Virus record (IMG/VR): IMGVR_UViG_3300031576_000159
Coordinates: 1-39,276 of that record
Source: a virus
Reading direction: 5' to 3' (one strand)
Length of the DNA: 39,276 nt
Shown here one piece after another: positions 1 to 8,027 of the stretch. The notes under the pieces were generated by a model, which was not told the origin of the DNA, ran no database searches, and saw only the letters and a program-made list of their open reading frames with translations. Positions within the stretch are counted from its first letter, which is position 1; every line of letters starts with the position of its first letter. Made by a program: the position numbers and the translations under genes.

Positions 1-113
1 TGATCGCGATCCCCCGGGGGGGCCGAAATCCTCCGGGGGCTGGCCCCTACAAGGCGTCTCTGCCCGCCTTCGAAAAACGTATCGATATCAAACATAATGG
101 AAGCCATGGGTAA
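1..113 (+). CDS. C-terminal fragment of HNH endonuclease (wraps from window end)
   Basis: This is the duplicated last part of the HNH gene found whole at 38811-39239. It is open from base 1 and stops at TAA 111-113. The fragment encodes the glycine/proline-rich tail after the HNH core. One residue differs from the other copy: GGC CGA (Gly-Arg) here and GGT GGA (Gly-Gly) there. It overlaps the small terminase start by a few bases. It is not a separate gene. Confidence 0.8.
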   Translation, partial: IAIPRGGRNPPGAGPYKASLPAFEKRIDIKHNGSHG

Positions 114-150
114 ACGAGGTCCGAAGCCTACTCCGACGAAAATCCTTCAG
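1..150. repeat. Left copy of 150-base terminal repeat
   Basis: Bases 1-150 are repeated at 39127-39276 with only two adjacent differences (positions 23-24, CC here and TG in the right copy). The repeat covers the end of the HNH gene and the start of the small terminase gene. It therefore joins the two window ends into one continuous gene order, HNH-terS-terL. This shows a circular or terminally redundant genome of about 39126 bases. Whether it is a physical terminal repeat or an assembly overlap of a permuted genome cannot be told from sequence. Confidence 0.93.
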
Positions 151-591
151 ATCCGTGGATCGAGGGTCCTTGAGAGGCGTACTCGGGATCCACGACCGGC
201 TTTGGCCAGGCCAGAAATTCCGACGACTCTCGATACCGAGAAGGAGAAGCAGGAGTGGGATAGGCTTTGTTCCTTGCTCCTTAAAATGAAGGTGCTCTCG
301 ATAGTGGATGGAGATGCACTTGCACGCTACGTTCGGCTTTTGTGCCGGTGGTGCCAGGTGGATGCTTTCCTACGCAAGCATGGCGATGTTCGGCCGATCA
401 AGAGAGAGGATGGGACAATTGATTTTGTAGCGTTCCCGCAATCGAACGTTGCGATCAAGTTGGCACCGCAACTTTTGCGACTGGAGCAGGAGTTCGGGAT
501 GACGCCGAGTTCCAGGGCTCTACTGAAAACTGAAAATGACCACGCAGACGACAACCCGCTCTCGGACTTCACGGCGCAGAAAAGCGTCTGA
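106..591 (+). CDS. terS: Terminase small subunit (P27-like)
   Basis: This is the DNA-recognition subunit of the packaging motor; it binds the phage packaging site and hands DNA to the large subunit. The N-terminus KRGPKPTPTK followed by basic residues is typical of the P27 family small terminases, and about 160 residues is the usual length. The ATG at 106 is preferred because family members begin just before the GPKP motif. An in-frame ATG at 97 would add three residues, and neither start has a strong ribosome-binding site. The start overlaps the HNH stop, and the 3' end overlaps terL by 56 bases, so all three are probably translationally coupled. The start is repeated at the right end of the window. 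Confidence 0.88.
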   Translation: MGKRGPKPTPTKILQIRGSRVLERRTRDPRPALARPEIPTTLDTEKEKQEWDRLCSLLLKMKVLSIVDGDALARYVRLLCRWCQVDAFLRKHGDVRPIKREDGTIDFVAFPQSNVAIKLAPQLLRLEQEFGMTPSSRALLKTENDHADDNPLSDFTAQKSV

Positions 592-2203
592 TCTTCAGGA
601 GGACACGAAGCGCTGGACGCGAAGCCACGCCGACGAGGTGGCGGTCGCGAATGGATGCACCTTCTCCGAGCGCCTCGCGTGCCATGCCGTGGAGTTCTTT
701 GAGAAGCACCTCCGGCACACTATCGGAGAGTGGGCGGGGAAACCTTTTATCCTCATGCCATGGCAGCGTGATGACGTGATCAAGCCGCTCTTCGGGTGGC
801 TCGACGCCCGGGGCCGCCGGCGTTACCGCATGGCGTATATCGAGGTCCCGAAGAAGAACGGGAAGTCGGGGATGTGCAGCGGTCTCGCGCTCTATCTTCT
901 TGCGGCCGACAGTGAGCCTGGGGCCCAGGTCTACTGCGCTGCTGCCAGTCGTGAGCAGGCTGGGATCGTCTACCGGGAGGCGTCGGCGATGGCGAAGGCG
1001 TCCCCGCTCCTGAAGGACTACGTCTTGCCGTCGGACAGCGTGAAAAACCTCGCGATCCCATCGGCGAACGCCTTCCTCCGCGTGGTCTCCTCTGAGAGCT
1101 ACACGGCTGAGGGGCTCAATATTCACGGCCTGATCTTCGACGAGCTGCACGCGCAAAAGAACCGCGAGCTGTGGGACGCCTTGCGTTACGGCGGGGCCTC
1201 CCGCCGGCAGCCGCTGATCGTGAGCATCACGACGGCGGGGTGGGACCGCGAGTCGATCTGTTACGAGCTGCACCAGCGCGCGCTGGGGATCCTTGACGGG
1301 ACTCCGGAGGACGATTCGTTCTTCGCCTACGTCCGGGCGGCCGGGGATCAGGACGACTGGCAGTCCCCAGAGGTCTGGAAGAAGGCGAACCCGTCCCTTG
1401 GGGTCACGATTGACGAGGTGGATTTCGCCCGCGAGGCACACGAGGCCGCGGAGTCCCCGGCAAAGGAGAACTCCTTTAAGCGCTACCGGCTGAACATCTG
1501 GACGGAGCAGGCGGTCCTTTGGCTGCGGATGGAGAGCTGGGACGCCTGTCAGGAGCTGGTGGACCCGGCGGCGCTGGCTGGTCGCGAGTGCTATGGGGGG
1601 CTGGACCTCTCCTCCACGCAGGACTTCTCAGCATTCGTCCTCGTGTTCCCAGAGGTTGGTGGCGGCTATCAGGTCCTGCCGTTCTTCTGGCTGCCGGATG
1701 AGGGGCTCCGGGAGCGCCAGCGGGACCTCCGGCTCAACATCACGAACCACGTGCGTGGCGGCCTAATCGATGTGACGTCCGGGAACGTGATCGACTACGA
1801 CCGTATCCGGGCGAAGATCAACGAGCTGGGGAAGCTCTACCGGATCAAGGAGATCGCGCGGGACCGTTGGAACGCGACGCAGATCACGACCCAGCTTCAG
1901 GGGGACGGGTTCGCCATGGTGGAATATGGCCAGGGTTTCAAGGACATGACCGCGCCGACGAAGGAGATGCAGAAGCTAGTGCTGGAGGGGAAGCTACGGC
2001 ACGGGCGGAATCCGGTTCTTCGGTGGATGGCTTCACACACGGCCGTGGACCAGGACGCCGCCGGCAACGTGAAGCCGACGAAGGAGCGGAGCGCGGACAA
2101 GATCGATGGGATCGTGGCGATGACGATGGCAATCGGGCGAGCGATGCTTTTGCCCGTGAAGAAGCCGAGCGTTTATAATACGCGCGGACTTTTGATAGTT
2201 TGA
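536..2203 (+). CDS. terL: Terminase large subunit
   Basis: ATPase-nuclease motor that pumps DNA into the prohead and cuts concatemers; 555 residues, normal for the Terminase_1 (HK97-like) group. A Walker A-like VPKKNGKS lies at residues 104-111, Walker B LIFDE at about 199-203, and the coupling motif SITTAG at about 230-235. The C-terminal nuclease shows an acidic GGLDLSSTQD segment near 354-363, a DRWNATQ segment near 445, and a late KIDGIVA aspartate. The gene begins inside terS (56-base overlap), which implies coupled expression. Its last codons carry a perfect TATAAT box that may drive the next genes. Confidence 0.97.
   Translation: MTTQTTTRSRTSRRRKASDLQEDTKRWTRSHADEVAVANGCTFSERLACHAVEFFEKHLRHTIGEWAGKPFILMPWQRDDVIKPLFGWLDARGRRRYRMAYIEVPKKNGKSGMCSGLALYLLAADSEPGAQVYCAAASREQAGIVYREASAMAKASPLLKDYVLPSDSVKNLAIPSANAFLRVVSSESYTAEGLNIHGLIFDELHAQKNRELWDALRYGGASRRQPLIVSITTAGWDRESICYELHQRALGILDGTPEDDSFFAYVRAAGDQDDWQSPEVWKKANPSLGVTIDEVDFAREAHEAAESPAKENSFKRYRLNIWTEQAVLWLRMESWDACQELVDPAALAGRECYGGLDLSSTQDFSAFVLVFPEVGGGYQVLPFFWLPDEGLRERQRDLRLNITNHVRGGLIDVTSGNVIDYDRIRAKINELGKLYRIKEIARDRWNATQITTQLQGDGFAMVEYGQGFKDMTAPTKEMQKLVLEGKLRHGRNPVLRWMASHTAVDQDAAGNVKPTKERSADKIDGIVAMTMAIGRAMLLPVKKPSVYNTRGLLIV
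2150..2179 (+). promoter_or_regulatory. Possible sigma70-type promoter inside the end of terL
   Basis: TTGCCC at 2150-2155 and a perfect TATAAT at 2174-2179 are separated by 18 bases. Transcription would start near 2186, about 30 bases before the ATG of the next gene, whose ribosome site is AAGGAAGG. The -10 is strong and the -35 moderate. The box lies in coding sequence, so chance is possible. Confidence 0.4.
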
Positions 2204-2215
2204 AAGGAAGGATCA

Positions 2216-2731
2216 ATGGCGCATTTTGACTACCTCGTTCCGATGCAGATCGCGCAAGGGTTTCTGCCGGTTGATATGAGCCTTGGCGCGAACGATGGCG
2301 ACTGGGTGAACCTCGCAAGCGGCTATCCGCACTGTCTGGTGACGCTCTTCAAGGATCCCGGGACAGTGGCCGAGGACCCGACGCTGACTCTGGAACAGGC
2401 CACATCGGCCGCCGGGGCCGGGGCAAAGGCTCTGAATTTCACCCGGATCTACTCCAAGCAGGGAGCGACAGATCTATTAGCAGTGGCGGATTTCACGGAG
2501 ATCATCCAGGCTGCGGCGGCGACGTACACGCACGGGACCTCCGGGGAGGACGCTGCGATTTGGTGCGTCCCGATCAACCTCGACATGCTCGACCGTGCCG
2601 GCGGGTTCAAGTTCATCCGTGGTCGCGTGGCAGACACGGGGGCTACGGCCGGCTGCATGGGCTCGCTTCTTTACATCTTCGACGAGCGGCAGCGAGGGAG
2701 GAGCAAGGCGCACGCCAGCGTGATTGCGTGA
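2216..2731 (+). CDS. Hypothetical structural-like protein
   Basis: 171 residues following terL by 12 bases, with a good ribosome site (AAAGGAAGG). No catalytic motif, signal peptide or membrane segment is seen. The sequence is rich in Ala, Gly and Thr with alternating hydrophobic stretches, as in beta-sandwich virion proteins. It ends in a short basic tail. Its place between terminase and portal suggests a head-associated or decoration protein, but I do not recognise the family. Its stop overlaps the GTG of the next small gene (GTGA), indicating coupled translation. Confidence 0.7.
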   Translation: MAHFDYLVPMQIAQGFLPVDMSLGANDGDWVNLASGYPHCLVTLFKDPGTVAEDPTLTLEQATSAAGAGAKALNFTRIYSKQGATDLLAVADFTEIIQAAAATYTHGTSGEDAAIWCVPINLDMLDRAGGFKFIRGRVADTGATAGCMGSLLYIFDERQRGRSKAHASVIA

Positions 2732-2886
2732 AATCTGGTGGCTCTGATCGGGCCATTAACATCCTGGGCGTGGCGGGGTTTGCCTGTCTCGCCGTTGGGC
2801 TCTTCATGTTGAGCCTGCCCTGGGCATTCGTCGTTCTCGGCTCCGTGCTTCTCGTGGCGTCCGTGATTGGTGCTGTGATGAGATGA
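2728..2886 (+). CDS. Small two-helix membrane protein
   Basis: 52 residues from a GTG that overlaps the previous stop (GTGA) and ending in an ATGA overlap with the portal start. After about 10 polar residues there are two closely spaced hydrophobic segments (about residues 11-27 and 29-50) separated by a proline/tryptophan turn, then a final arginine. This tight fit between two genes argues it is real. A two-helix protein between terminase and portal is unusual. It could be a holin-like or head-assembly membrane factor, but no family is recognised. Confidence 0.6.
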   Translation: MKSGGSDRAINILGVAGFACLAVGLFMLSLPWAFVVLGSVLLVASVIGAVMR

Positions 2887-4589
2887 TCACTTTTCTCTTC
2901 GGCCGCAAGCGGCCGCCTTTACGTAGGCGGTCGATCGAGAATCCGAACACACCTCTTTCCGATCCGGACGATTGGCTGGTGGAGGCGTGGGGCGGCGGTA
3001 CGGCTTCTAGCGGCGTTGTCGTGAACCAGAAGACGGCGCTCTACTATGCGCCGGTTTGGCGAGCGGTGAACCTGATCTCTTCCTATGTGGCGAAGGTCCC
3101 GCTGGTGCTCTACAAACGAATCGGGACCGGGAAAGATCGGGATCTTAATCACCCTGCGTACAAGCTCCTGAAGCACAAACCGAACCCGAGCCAGACGTTC
3201 TTTCAGTTTCGGTTGATCCAGCACGCGCGTGTGCTGCTTCGTGGAAATGCCTACGGCTACATCTTTCGCGAGGCGAATGGCGATCCTCGCGAGATTGTGC
3301 CGATGGATCCAGCTCAAACCTATCCGGTAAAGGAAGATGGGAAACTCGTATACATCACCAAGGTCTTGGGAGAGGATCGGAAGCTTCTTCCGGAGAACGT
3401 GCTTCATATTCGTGGGCTTGGTGATGGGCTGTTCGGGTACTCAGTTGTTGGACAAGCGAAGGAGTCTCTGGGGCTTGGAATGGCTGCCGGGAAGTACGGG
3501 TCGGTCTTCTTTCGGAACTCTGCGCGTCCGAGTGCGGTTCTTGAGCACCCTGGGATCCTCGGAGACGAGGCTGTCAGGGCGCTTCGTGATGGTTGGGAGA
3601 AGCTCCACACTGGACTCGACGAGAAGCACAGGATCGCAATCCTTGAAGAAGGGATGAAGCTGAATCCATTCGGTATGTCGAACGAGGATGCGCAATTTCT
3701 CCAGACTCGGCAATTCGAGATCCGCGAGGTTGCGAACTGGTTCGGCCTCCCACCGCACAAGCTCGGGGACACTACACGGACGGCGTTTGCATCCCTTGAG
3801 CAGGAGAATCAGAGCCTGCTCGATGACTGCCTGGACCCATGGTTTGTGAACTGGGAGTCCGAGTGCTGGGACAAGCTTCTGACTGAGAATCAAAAGCAGG
3901 CGGACTCTCACGTTGTGGAGTTCCTCCGACAGGCGCTAGTCAGGGCGGACCTGAGCGCTCGCAGCACCTTCTACGCTTCGGCGCTCCAGAACGGCTGGAT
4001 GAATCGCGACGAAGTGCGCGGGCGCGAGAACATGAACCCGATCCCCGATGGGGAGGGGGAGAAGTTCTTCGTCCCGAAAAACATGGGACTTTCCGGTGAG
4101 GAGGAGGAGCCGGGCGGGGGTCCCCCTGTCCCCGCACCGCCACCGCCAGGCCCTCCTCCTGTTCCTCCTTCGGACGATGATAATGACGACGAAGAAGAAA
4201 ATGACCGAGCCCGGAAGATCCAGGCTGCTCACCGGGCGTTGCTTTGCGACGTGGTCTTCCGGGCCGTCCGGAGGATCTCCCCTCACGTCAGGAAGCAGGC
4301 GAAAAACTCAGCAAGCTTCATGGGCTGGATGGAGGACTCGATGGAGAAGGATCATCGGGCCTTCATCCTGGAGGCCGCTGGGCCGTCCGTCATGGCCGTG
4401 GAGGCCGCCGGGCCTGGCGGGAAGATCGCTGGACGGCTGGTGGATCTCTTCTTCCGGCACCTCGGGGAGGCACTCCTGACGGCCTCGGAGTGCCAACCGA
4501 AGGACCTGGAGAGGAGCATGGCGGCTGCGTGCGAGCGCCTCGAGGTGTCTTTGCCCGCCGTGGTTGTTGGGGAATGGATGGAGGAGTAG
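2883..4589 (+). CDS. Portal protein, HK97 family, with C-terminal extension
   Basis: Forms the dodecameric ring at one capsid vertex through which DNA enters and leaves. The N-terminal 390 residues carry the phage_portal features: YYAPVWRAVNLISSYVAKVP near residue 53, the conserved RGNAYGYI segment, and EVANWFGLPPHKLG near 280. At 568 residues it is longer than the usual 400-450. An acidic, proline-rich linker (about residues 405-442) is followed by an extra helical domain of about 125 residues. The start overlaps the preceding small gene (ATGA). The prohead protease follows after two bases, the classic HK97 order. The extension could be a scaffold or neck adaptor; that is inference. Confidence 0.95.
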   Translation: MITFLFGRKRPPLRRRSIENPNTPLSDPDDWLVEAWGGGTASSGVVVNQKTALYYAPVWRAVNLISSYVAKVPLVLYKRIGTGKDRDLNHPAYKLLKHKPNPSQTFFQFRLIQHARVLLRGNAYGYIFREANGDPREIVPMDPAQTYPVKEDGKLVYITKVLGEDRKLLPENVLHIRGLGDGLFGYSVVGQAKESLGLGMAAGKYGSVFFRNSARPSAVLEHPGILGDEAVRALRDGWEKLHTGLDEKHRIAILEEGMKLNPFGMSNEDAQFLQTRQFEIREVANWFGLPPHKLGDTTRTAFASLEQENQSLLDDCLDPWFVNWESECWDKLLTENQKQADSHVVEFLRQALVRADLSARSTFYASALQNGWMNRDEVRGRENMNPIPDGEGEKFFVPKNMGLSGEEEEPGGGPPVPAPPPPGPPPVPPSDDDNDDEEENDRARKIQAAHRALLCDVVFRAVRRISPHVRKQAKNSASFMGWMEDSMEKDHRAFILEAAGPSVMAVEAAGPGGKIAGRLVDLFFRHLGEALLTASECQPKDLERSMAAACERLEVSLPAVVVGEWMEE

Positions 4590-4591
4590 CG

Positions 4592-5233
4592 ATGGGAATG
4601 GTGATCGAACAGAGAACCTTGACGAACGACCGGCTGGTTGTCGAAAGAAGCAGCGAGTCTGGCTCAAAGACTACTACCATCCGGGGTTATGGCGCGGTCT
4701 TCTACCGCGGCACCCCCGAGACCGAGTTTAAAATCTGGGACGACATGGTGGAGCGGATCATGCCGGAGGCCTTCGATCGGGCGCTGAAGGAGAAGGACGA
4801 CGTGCGAGCGCTCTTCAACCACGACCCGTCCATGGTCCTTGGGCGGCGGTCGGCCGAGACGCTCAAGCTCTCAACGGACAACATCGGCCTCCTCTACGAG
4901 ATCCCAACCGGGGACACCACGGTTGCGCGGGATCTGATCGAACACCTCCGCCGCAAGGACATTTCGGGGAGTAGCTTTTCATTCCGGACAACCGACGAGG
5001 ACTTTCGGCGTGAGAACGGGGTGATCATCCGGGAGATCCGAGGAGTTGAACTCTTCGACGTTGGTCCAGTCACCTTCCCCGCCTACGAGGCTACCACGGC
5101 CGGTGTGCGCGGCGTGGAGGGCAGGGGCGAGGCGCTGGCCGCCCGGGAGCGGTTCCTTCTTCAGGAGCGAGTCCGGAAGGCCAAGTCCATGGCGATGGAT
5201 CTTCGGGTGGCCGAGATCGAAACAGGGGCTTGA
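4592..5233 (+). CDS. Prohead protease (HK97 gp4-like, S78/U35)
   Basis: Capsid maturation protease that is packaged in the prohead and removes the N-terminal delta domain of the capsid protein. 213 residues. The conserved RGYGAVF segment lies at residues 31-37, the catalytic histidine in FNHD near 77, and the nucleophilic serine in ISGSSFSF near 128, as in family S78. The ATG at 4592 is used because it lies two bases after the portal stop and gives the normal N-terminus. The TTGACA of a probable promoter overlaps the stop codon. Confidence 0.95.
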   Translation: MGMVIEQRTLTNDRLVVERSSESGSKTTTIRGYGAVFYRGTPETEFKIWDDMVERIMPEAFDRALKEKDDVRALFNHDPSMVLGRRSAETLKLSTDNIGLLYEIPTGDTTVARDLIEHLRRKDISGSSFSFRTTDEDFRRENGVIIREIRGVELFDVGPVTFPAYEATTAGVRGVEGRGEALAARERFLLQERVRKAKSMAMDLRVAEIETGA

Positions 5234-5258
5234 CAGGTCCTTGGGGGAGCGATAGGAT
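5230..5258 (+). promoter_or_regulatory. Sigma70-type promoter for probable small RNA
   Basis: TTGACA at 5230-5235 is a perfect -35. The 17-base spacer is optimal and TAGGAT at 5253-5258 is a good -10. Predicted start is near A5265. The -35 overlaps the protease stop codon (cTTGAca). The only thing downstream before an intrinsic terminator is about 130 bases of non-coding, GC-rich sequence. Confidence 0.7.
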
Positions 5259-5264
5259 CCTCTT

Positions 5265-5395
5265 ATTGATGCCCGGGCCGCGAGCTTGCGCCAGACGTAA
5301 GATCCGGCTCCAAAGCGACCGAGGCCGCGGCTAGTCCGGGGGCTCCTCGCTGGCGATGGTTTGATCCATTGTCCGCGAGGAGCCCTTTTCTTTTT
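5265..5395 (+). ncRNA. Candidate structured small RNA between protease and capsid genes
   Basis: The stretch is bounded by a strong promoter and an intrinsic terminator and has no credible reading frame. It can fold: CCCGG and GCCGCG (5272-5282) pair with CGCGGC (5326-5331) and CCGGG (5336-5340) across a four-base bulge. Inside, CTTGCG (5285-5290) pairs with CGTAAG (5296-5301) around a CCAGA loop, and the terminator hairpin follows. It may be a trans-acting RNA or the leader of the capsid transcript. I recognise no known family. Confidence 0.55.
5340..5395 (+). terminator. Intrinsic terminator upstream of the major capsid gene
   Basis: GGGCTCCTCGC (5340-5350) pairs perfectly with GCGAGGAGCCC (5375-5385), an 11-bp stem, followed by TTTTCTTTTT (5386-5395). 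The 24-base loop can form an inner ATGG/CCAT hairpin. It lies 38 bases before the capsid start with no promoter in between. Capsid expression from upstream must therefore read through it. Confidence 0.85.
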
Positions 5396-5433
5396 GGTCT
5401 CTAGCGGACGCAAGATGACGAAGGAGACCGAAC

Positions 5434-6885
5434 ATGCCGTCTGCCAAGGAGCTGAGAGAAAAGCGTGGGGCCATGGTTCCCGAGATCAAGAAGCTGCGGG
5501 ATTTATACAACCAGGAGGGCCGCAAGTGGACCGACGAGGACGAAACCGCGTGGAAGAAGCTGAACGCAGACTACGACGCGCTGGGGGCCCAGATCGAAAA
5601 GGAGGAGCGTGTCGAGAAAATCTCGGCGGACATGCTCATCCCCGCCGGGGATCCGCTGGTCGGGCACGAGAACCGTTCCGGGAAGCCGAAGGATCTCGAC
5701 GGGGCCGGGGAGGTCGAGGATCTCGAAGGAGATGAACTCGCAGCCGCGATCGCCACAGAAGAGGATGGCGAAGGCGTGGACCCGGAGTTTCGAGGCCGGA
5801 AGAACCGGCTCGTTACCAAGAAGGCCGAAATCTTCAACCTCGCGCTCCAGGCGTGGTGTCGATACGGGAAGTATGAGCTGACCAAGCGGCACGTCGCAGC
5901 CTGCAAACAGACAGGGCTCAATCCATCCTTGAACTACCTGGACCTCGGATTCCGGACCGGCAACTACGCGAAGCTGCGCCGGGAGTACCGAGCGCAGTCA
6001 ACGAGCGCGACGGCCGGAGGGGAGACGATTCCGGAAGGTTTCGTGAACGCCCTGGAGATCTCGATGCTGGCGTTTGGCGGGATGCGCCAGGTGGCGGAAG
6101 TCATTCGAACTGCTACCGGGACTGCGCTTCCCTGGCCGACCACGAACGACACCGGGAACATCGGGGAGCTACTCGCCGAGAACGTTGCGGCGGCCGAGCA
6201 GGACATCGTGACCGGCGCAGTGACCTTCAACGCCTTCAAGTATTCCTCGAAGCTGATCAAGGTCTCGACGGAGCTTCTTCAGGATTCGGCCTTCGACCTG
6301 GCGTCAGTTCTCGGGACCATGCTCGGCGAACGAATCGGCCGGATCACGAACAACCATTTCACGACCGGGACAGGCTCTGGCCAGCCGAACGGGATTGTGA
6401 CGGCTTCATCGGCCGGCGTCACGCTGGCAAATGCGACAAGCAACGTGACCACGTTCACCGCCCCGCAAGGTGCGGATGGGTTCTTCCAGCTTCTCCACTC
6501 GATCGATCCGGCCTACCGCACGGCCCCTGGTGTCGGCTTCATGATGAACGACACCACGCTTTCTCACCTTCGGCGGCTGAAGGCTACGACCAATGAGTAC
6601 ATCTTCCAGGAGTCGATGCGAGTCGGAGAGCCTGACCGCCTCCTCGGCTACCCGATCTTCATCAACCAGAGCATGGCGAGCCCGGCGGCCTCCGCGAAGA
6701 CCGTGCTTTTCGGCCAGCTCAACAAATACAAGATCCGCGATGTGGCGGGTCTTCGCCTTCGCCGGCTGGTCGAACGGTACGCGGAAGTCGATCAGGAGGC
6801 TTTCATCGCGTTCTCCCGCCATGATGGGGACATGCTCGACGCCGGGACGGACCCGGTGAAGCACCTCGCGATGGCGGCGAGCTAA
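5434..6885 (+). CDS. Major capsid protein, HK97 fold
   Basis: Main shell protein, 483 residues. The N-terminal 150 residues are charged and helical (coiled-coil-like with an acidic stretch), typical of the delta/scaffold domain cut off by the preceding protease. The mature part, from roughly residue 185 (the GGETIPEGF segment), shows the HK97 pattern: ATGTALPWPT, a YSSKLIKVSTELLQDS helix region, TGTGSGQPNGI, the GYPIFINQSM segment near 408, and a C-terminal RLVERYAEVDQEAFIAF strand. Ribosome site GAAGGAG lies just before the ATG. A terminator sits immediately upstream. Confidence 0.96.
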   Translation: MPSAKELREKRGAMVPEIKKLRDLYNQEGRKWTDEDETAWKKLNADYDALGAQIEKEERVEKISADMLIPAGDPLVGHENRSGKPKDLDGAGEVEDLEGDELAAAIATEEDGEGVDPEFRGRKNRLVTKKAEIFNLALQAWCRYGKYELTKRHVAACKQTGLNPSLNYLDLGFRTGNYAKLRREYRAQSTSATAGGETIPEGFVNALEISMLAFGGMRQVAEVIRTATGTALPWPTTNDTGNIGELLAENVAAAEQDIVTGAVTFNAFKYSSKLIKVSTELLQDSAFDLASVLGTMLGERIGRITNNHFTTGTGSGQPNGIVTASSAGVTLANATSNVTTFTAPQGADGFFQLLHSIDPAYRTAPGVGFMMNDTTLSHLRRLKATTNEYIFQESMRVGEPDRLLGYPIFINQSMASPAASAKTVLFGQLNKYKIRDVAGLRLRRLVERYAEVDQEAFIAFSRHDGDMLDAGTDPVKHLAMAAS

Positions 6886-6896
6886 TTGGAGGAACC

Positions 6897-7133
6897 ATGG
6901 CTCTCGTCTGCCTGAAGGCATCCGTGTTTCACGACGGCCGGTATCGGCGAGCCGGTCACGTGCTCGATGTGCCGCAGGCGGAGGCCAATAGGCTGGTGGG
7001 TCTCGGCGTCGCCGTGCTAGTTGGCACGGTCAAGGTCGATCTGGCGGGGAAGGTAAGTCTTGACGTGGAGACGGCCTTCCTCGCCCAGCCCGAGACGGCC
7101 ATGATGGCCTCTGGCCGCCCAAGGAAGCGGTGA
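6897..7133 (+). CDS. Small head-associated protein (DUF7210-like)
   Basis: 78 residues, 11 bases after the capsid stop, with ribosome site GGAGG. The N-terminal half reads as a short beta barrel with the phrase FHDGRYRRAGHVLDVP followed by EANRLVGLGVAV. That pattern is common in small proteins encoded after capsid genes (the DUF7210-type group). The C-terminal part is variable and ends in basic residues. The function is unknown; a head-tail junction or capsid accessory role fits its position. Confidence 0.7.
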   Translation: MALVCLKASVFHDGRYRRAGHVLDVPQAEANRLVGLGVAVLVGTVKVDLAGKVSLDVETAFLAQPETAMMASGRPRKR

Positions 7134-7136
7134 GGC

Positions 7137-7700
7137 ATGGCAGGGCTGGTCCTCGTCACGGCTCCGGTGATTGAGCCGGTCTCCCTATCAGAGGCCAAGG
7201 CGCACCTCCGAGTCACCTCCCGGGACGAGGACCTCCTGATCTCCTCCCAGATCAAGGCCGCCAGCGCGCGGGCCAGGCAGTATTTCCGCCGCGAGAATGC
7301 GCAGTCAACCTGGGACCAGACCTTTGATAAGTGGGAGGAGTTCCTGGTCCTTCGGAAGAAGCCGCTGGTCTCAGTAACCTCGGTTACATATCTCGATCCC
7401 GACGGGGCCCCCCAGACCTTGGCGACTACGGTTTGGGAAGCCGTGACCAATCGTGAGCCCGGATACGTGCGCAGGAAGTTCGGCCAGTCGTGGCCGCCGA
7501 TCCGGGCGCATGGGGACGTGGTCACGGTGCGCTATCTGGCGGGTTACGCGACCGTCCCAGAGCTTCAGAAGGCTTACGTGAAGCTCCTGGTGGCCCTCCT
7601 CTACGAGTTCCGAGAGCCGACGATCACCGGGACGATCCAGGCGAAGATCGAGGACCTCGAGGCGGCTTTCTCTGGCGAGCGCATGGTGGGGGCGGTCTGA
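7137..7700 (+). CDS. Head-tail connector (gp6-like adaptor)
   Basis: 187 residues. The opening EPVSLSEAKAHLRVTSRDEDLLISSQIKAASARARQYF is cut here only by description: it is the helical signature of the phage_connect/gp6 family. This is followed by a beta region with GDVVTVRYLAGY, where proteins of this family end in a C-terminal helix. It would form the ring beneath the portal. The gene starts three bases after the previous stop and is followed four bases later by the next connector gene, in the standard HK97 order. Confidence 0.85.
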   Translation: MAGLVLVTAPVIEPVSLSEAKAHLRVTSRDEDLLISSQIKAASARARQYFRRENAQSTWDQTFDKWEEFLVLRKKPLVSVTSVTYLDPDGAPQTLATTVWEAVTNREPGYVRRKFGQSWPPIRAHGDVVTVRYLAGYATVPELQKAYVKLLVALLYEFREPTITGTIQAKIEDLEAAFSGERMVGAV

Positions 7701-7703
7701 GCC

Positions 7704-8027
7704 ATGCGAGCCGGGAAGCTCAACAAGTTCGTGCGGATCGAGAACCCGACGAACGTCTCGGATAGCCAGCTTGGGTTTACGACGACCTGGGCGCTTGCCG
7801 AGGAGGTCTGGGCGGCCGTGGAACCGCTGACGGCCCGGGAGTACTTCCAGGCCGGGGTGGTGGACCCGCGAATCACGCATCGCGTTCGGATGCGGCACAC
7901 GGCGAACATGAAGCACGACTCGCGGATCGTCTTGGGGGCGAGGACATTCCATCCCCTTCAGCCGCCCGTGAACGTGGACGAGAGCGGCGCGGAACTCACG
8001 ATGAACTGCGAGGAGAGGCTCGCCTGA
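7704..8027 (+). CDS. Head closure / head-tail joining protein (gp16-like)
   Basis: 107 residues. The start MRAGKLNKFVRIENP, the central segment WAAVEPLTAREYFQAG, and the pattern HRVRMRHT ... RIVLGARTFHP are characteristic of the phage head-tail joining family (SPP1 gp16 / HK97 gp7-like). It closes the portal channel and binds the tail. The stop TGA overlaps the next ATG by one base (TGATG). Confidence 0.88.
   Translation: MRAGKLNKFVRIENPTNVSDSQLGFTTTWALAEEVWAAVEPLTAREYFQAGVVDPRITHRVRMRHTANMKHDSRIVLGARTFHPLQPPVNVDESGAELTMNCEERLA

Noticed and set aside
569-1441. Minus-strand ORF of 290 residues opposite terL
   Set aside because: Mirror of a GC-rich gene; no ribosome site or family features, and the plus-strand frame is certain.
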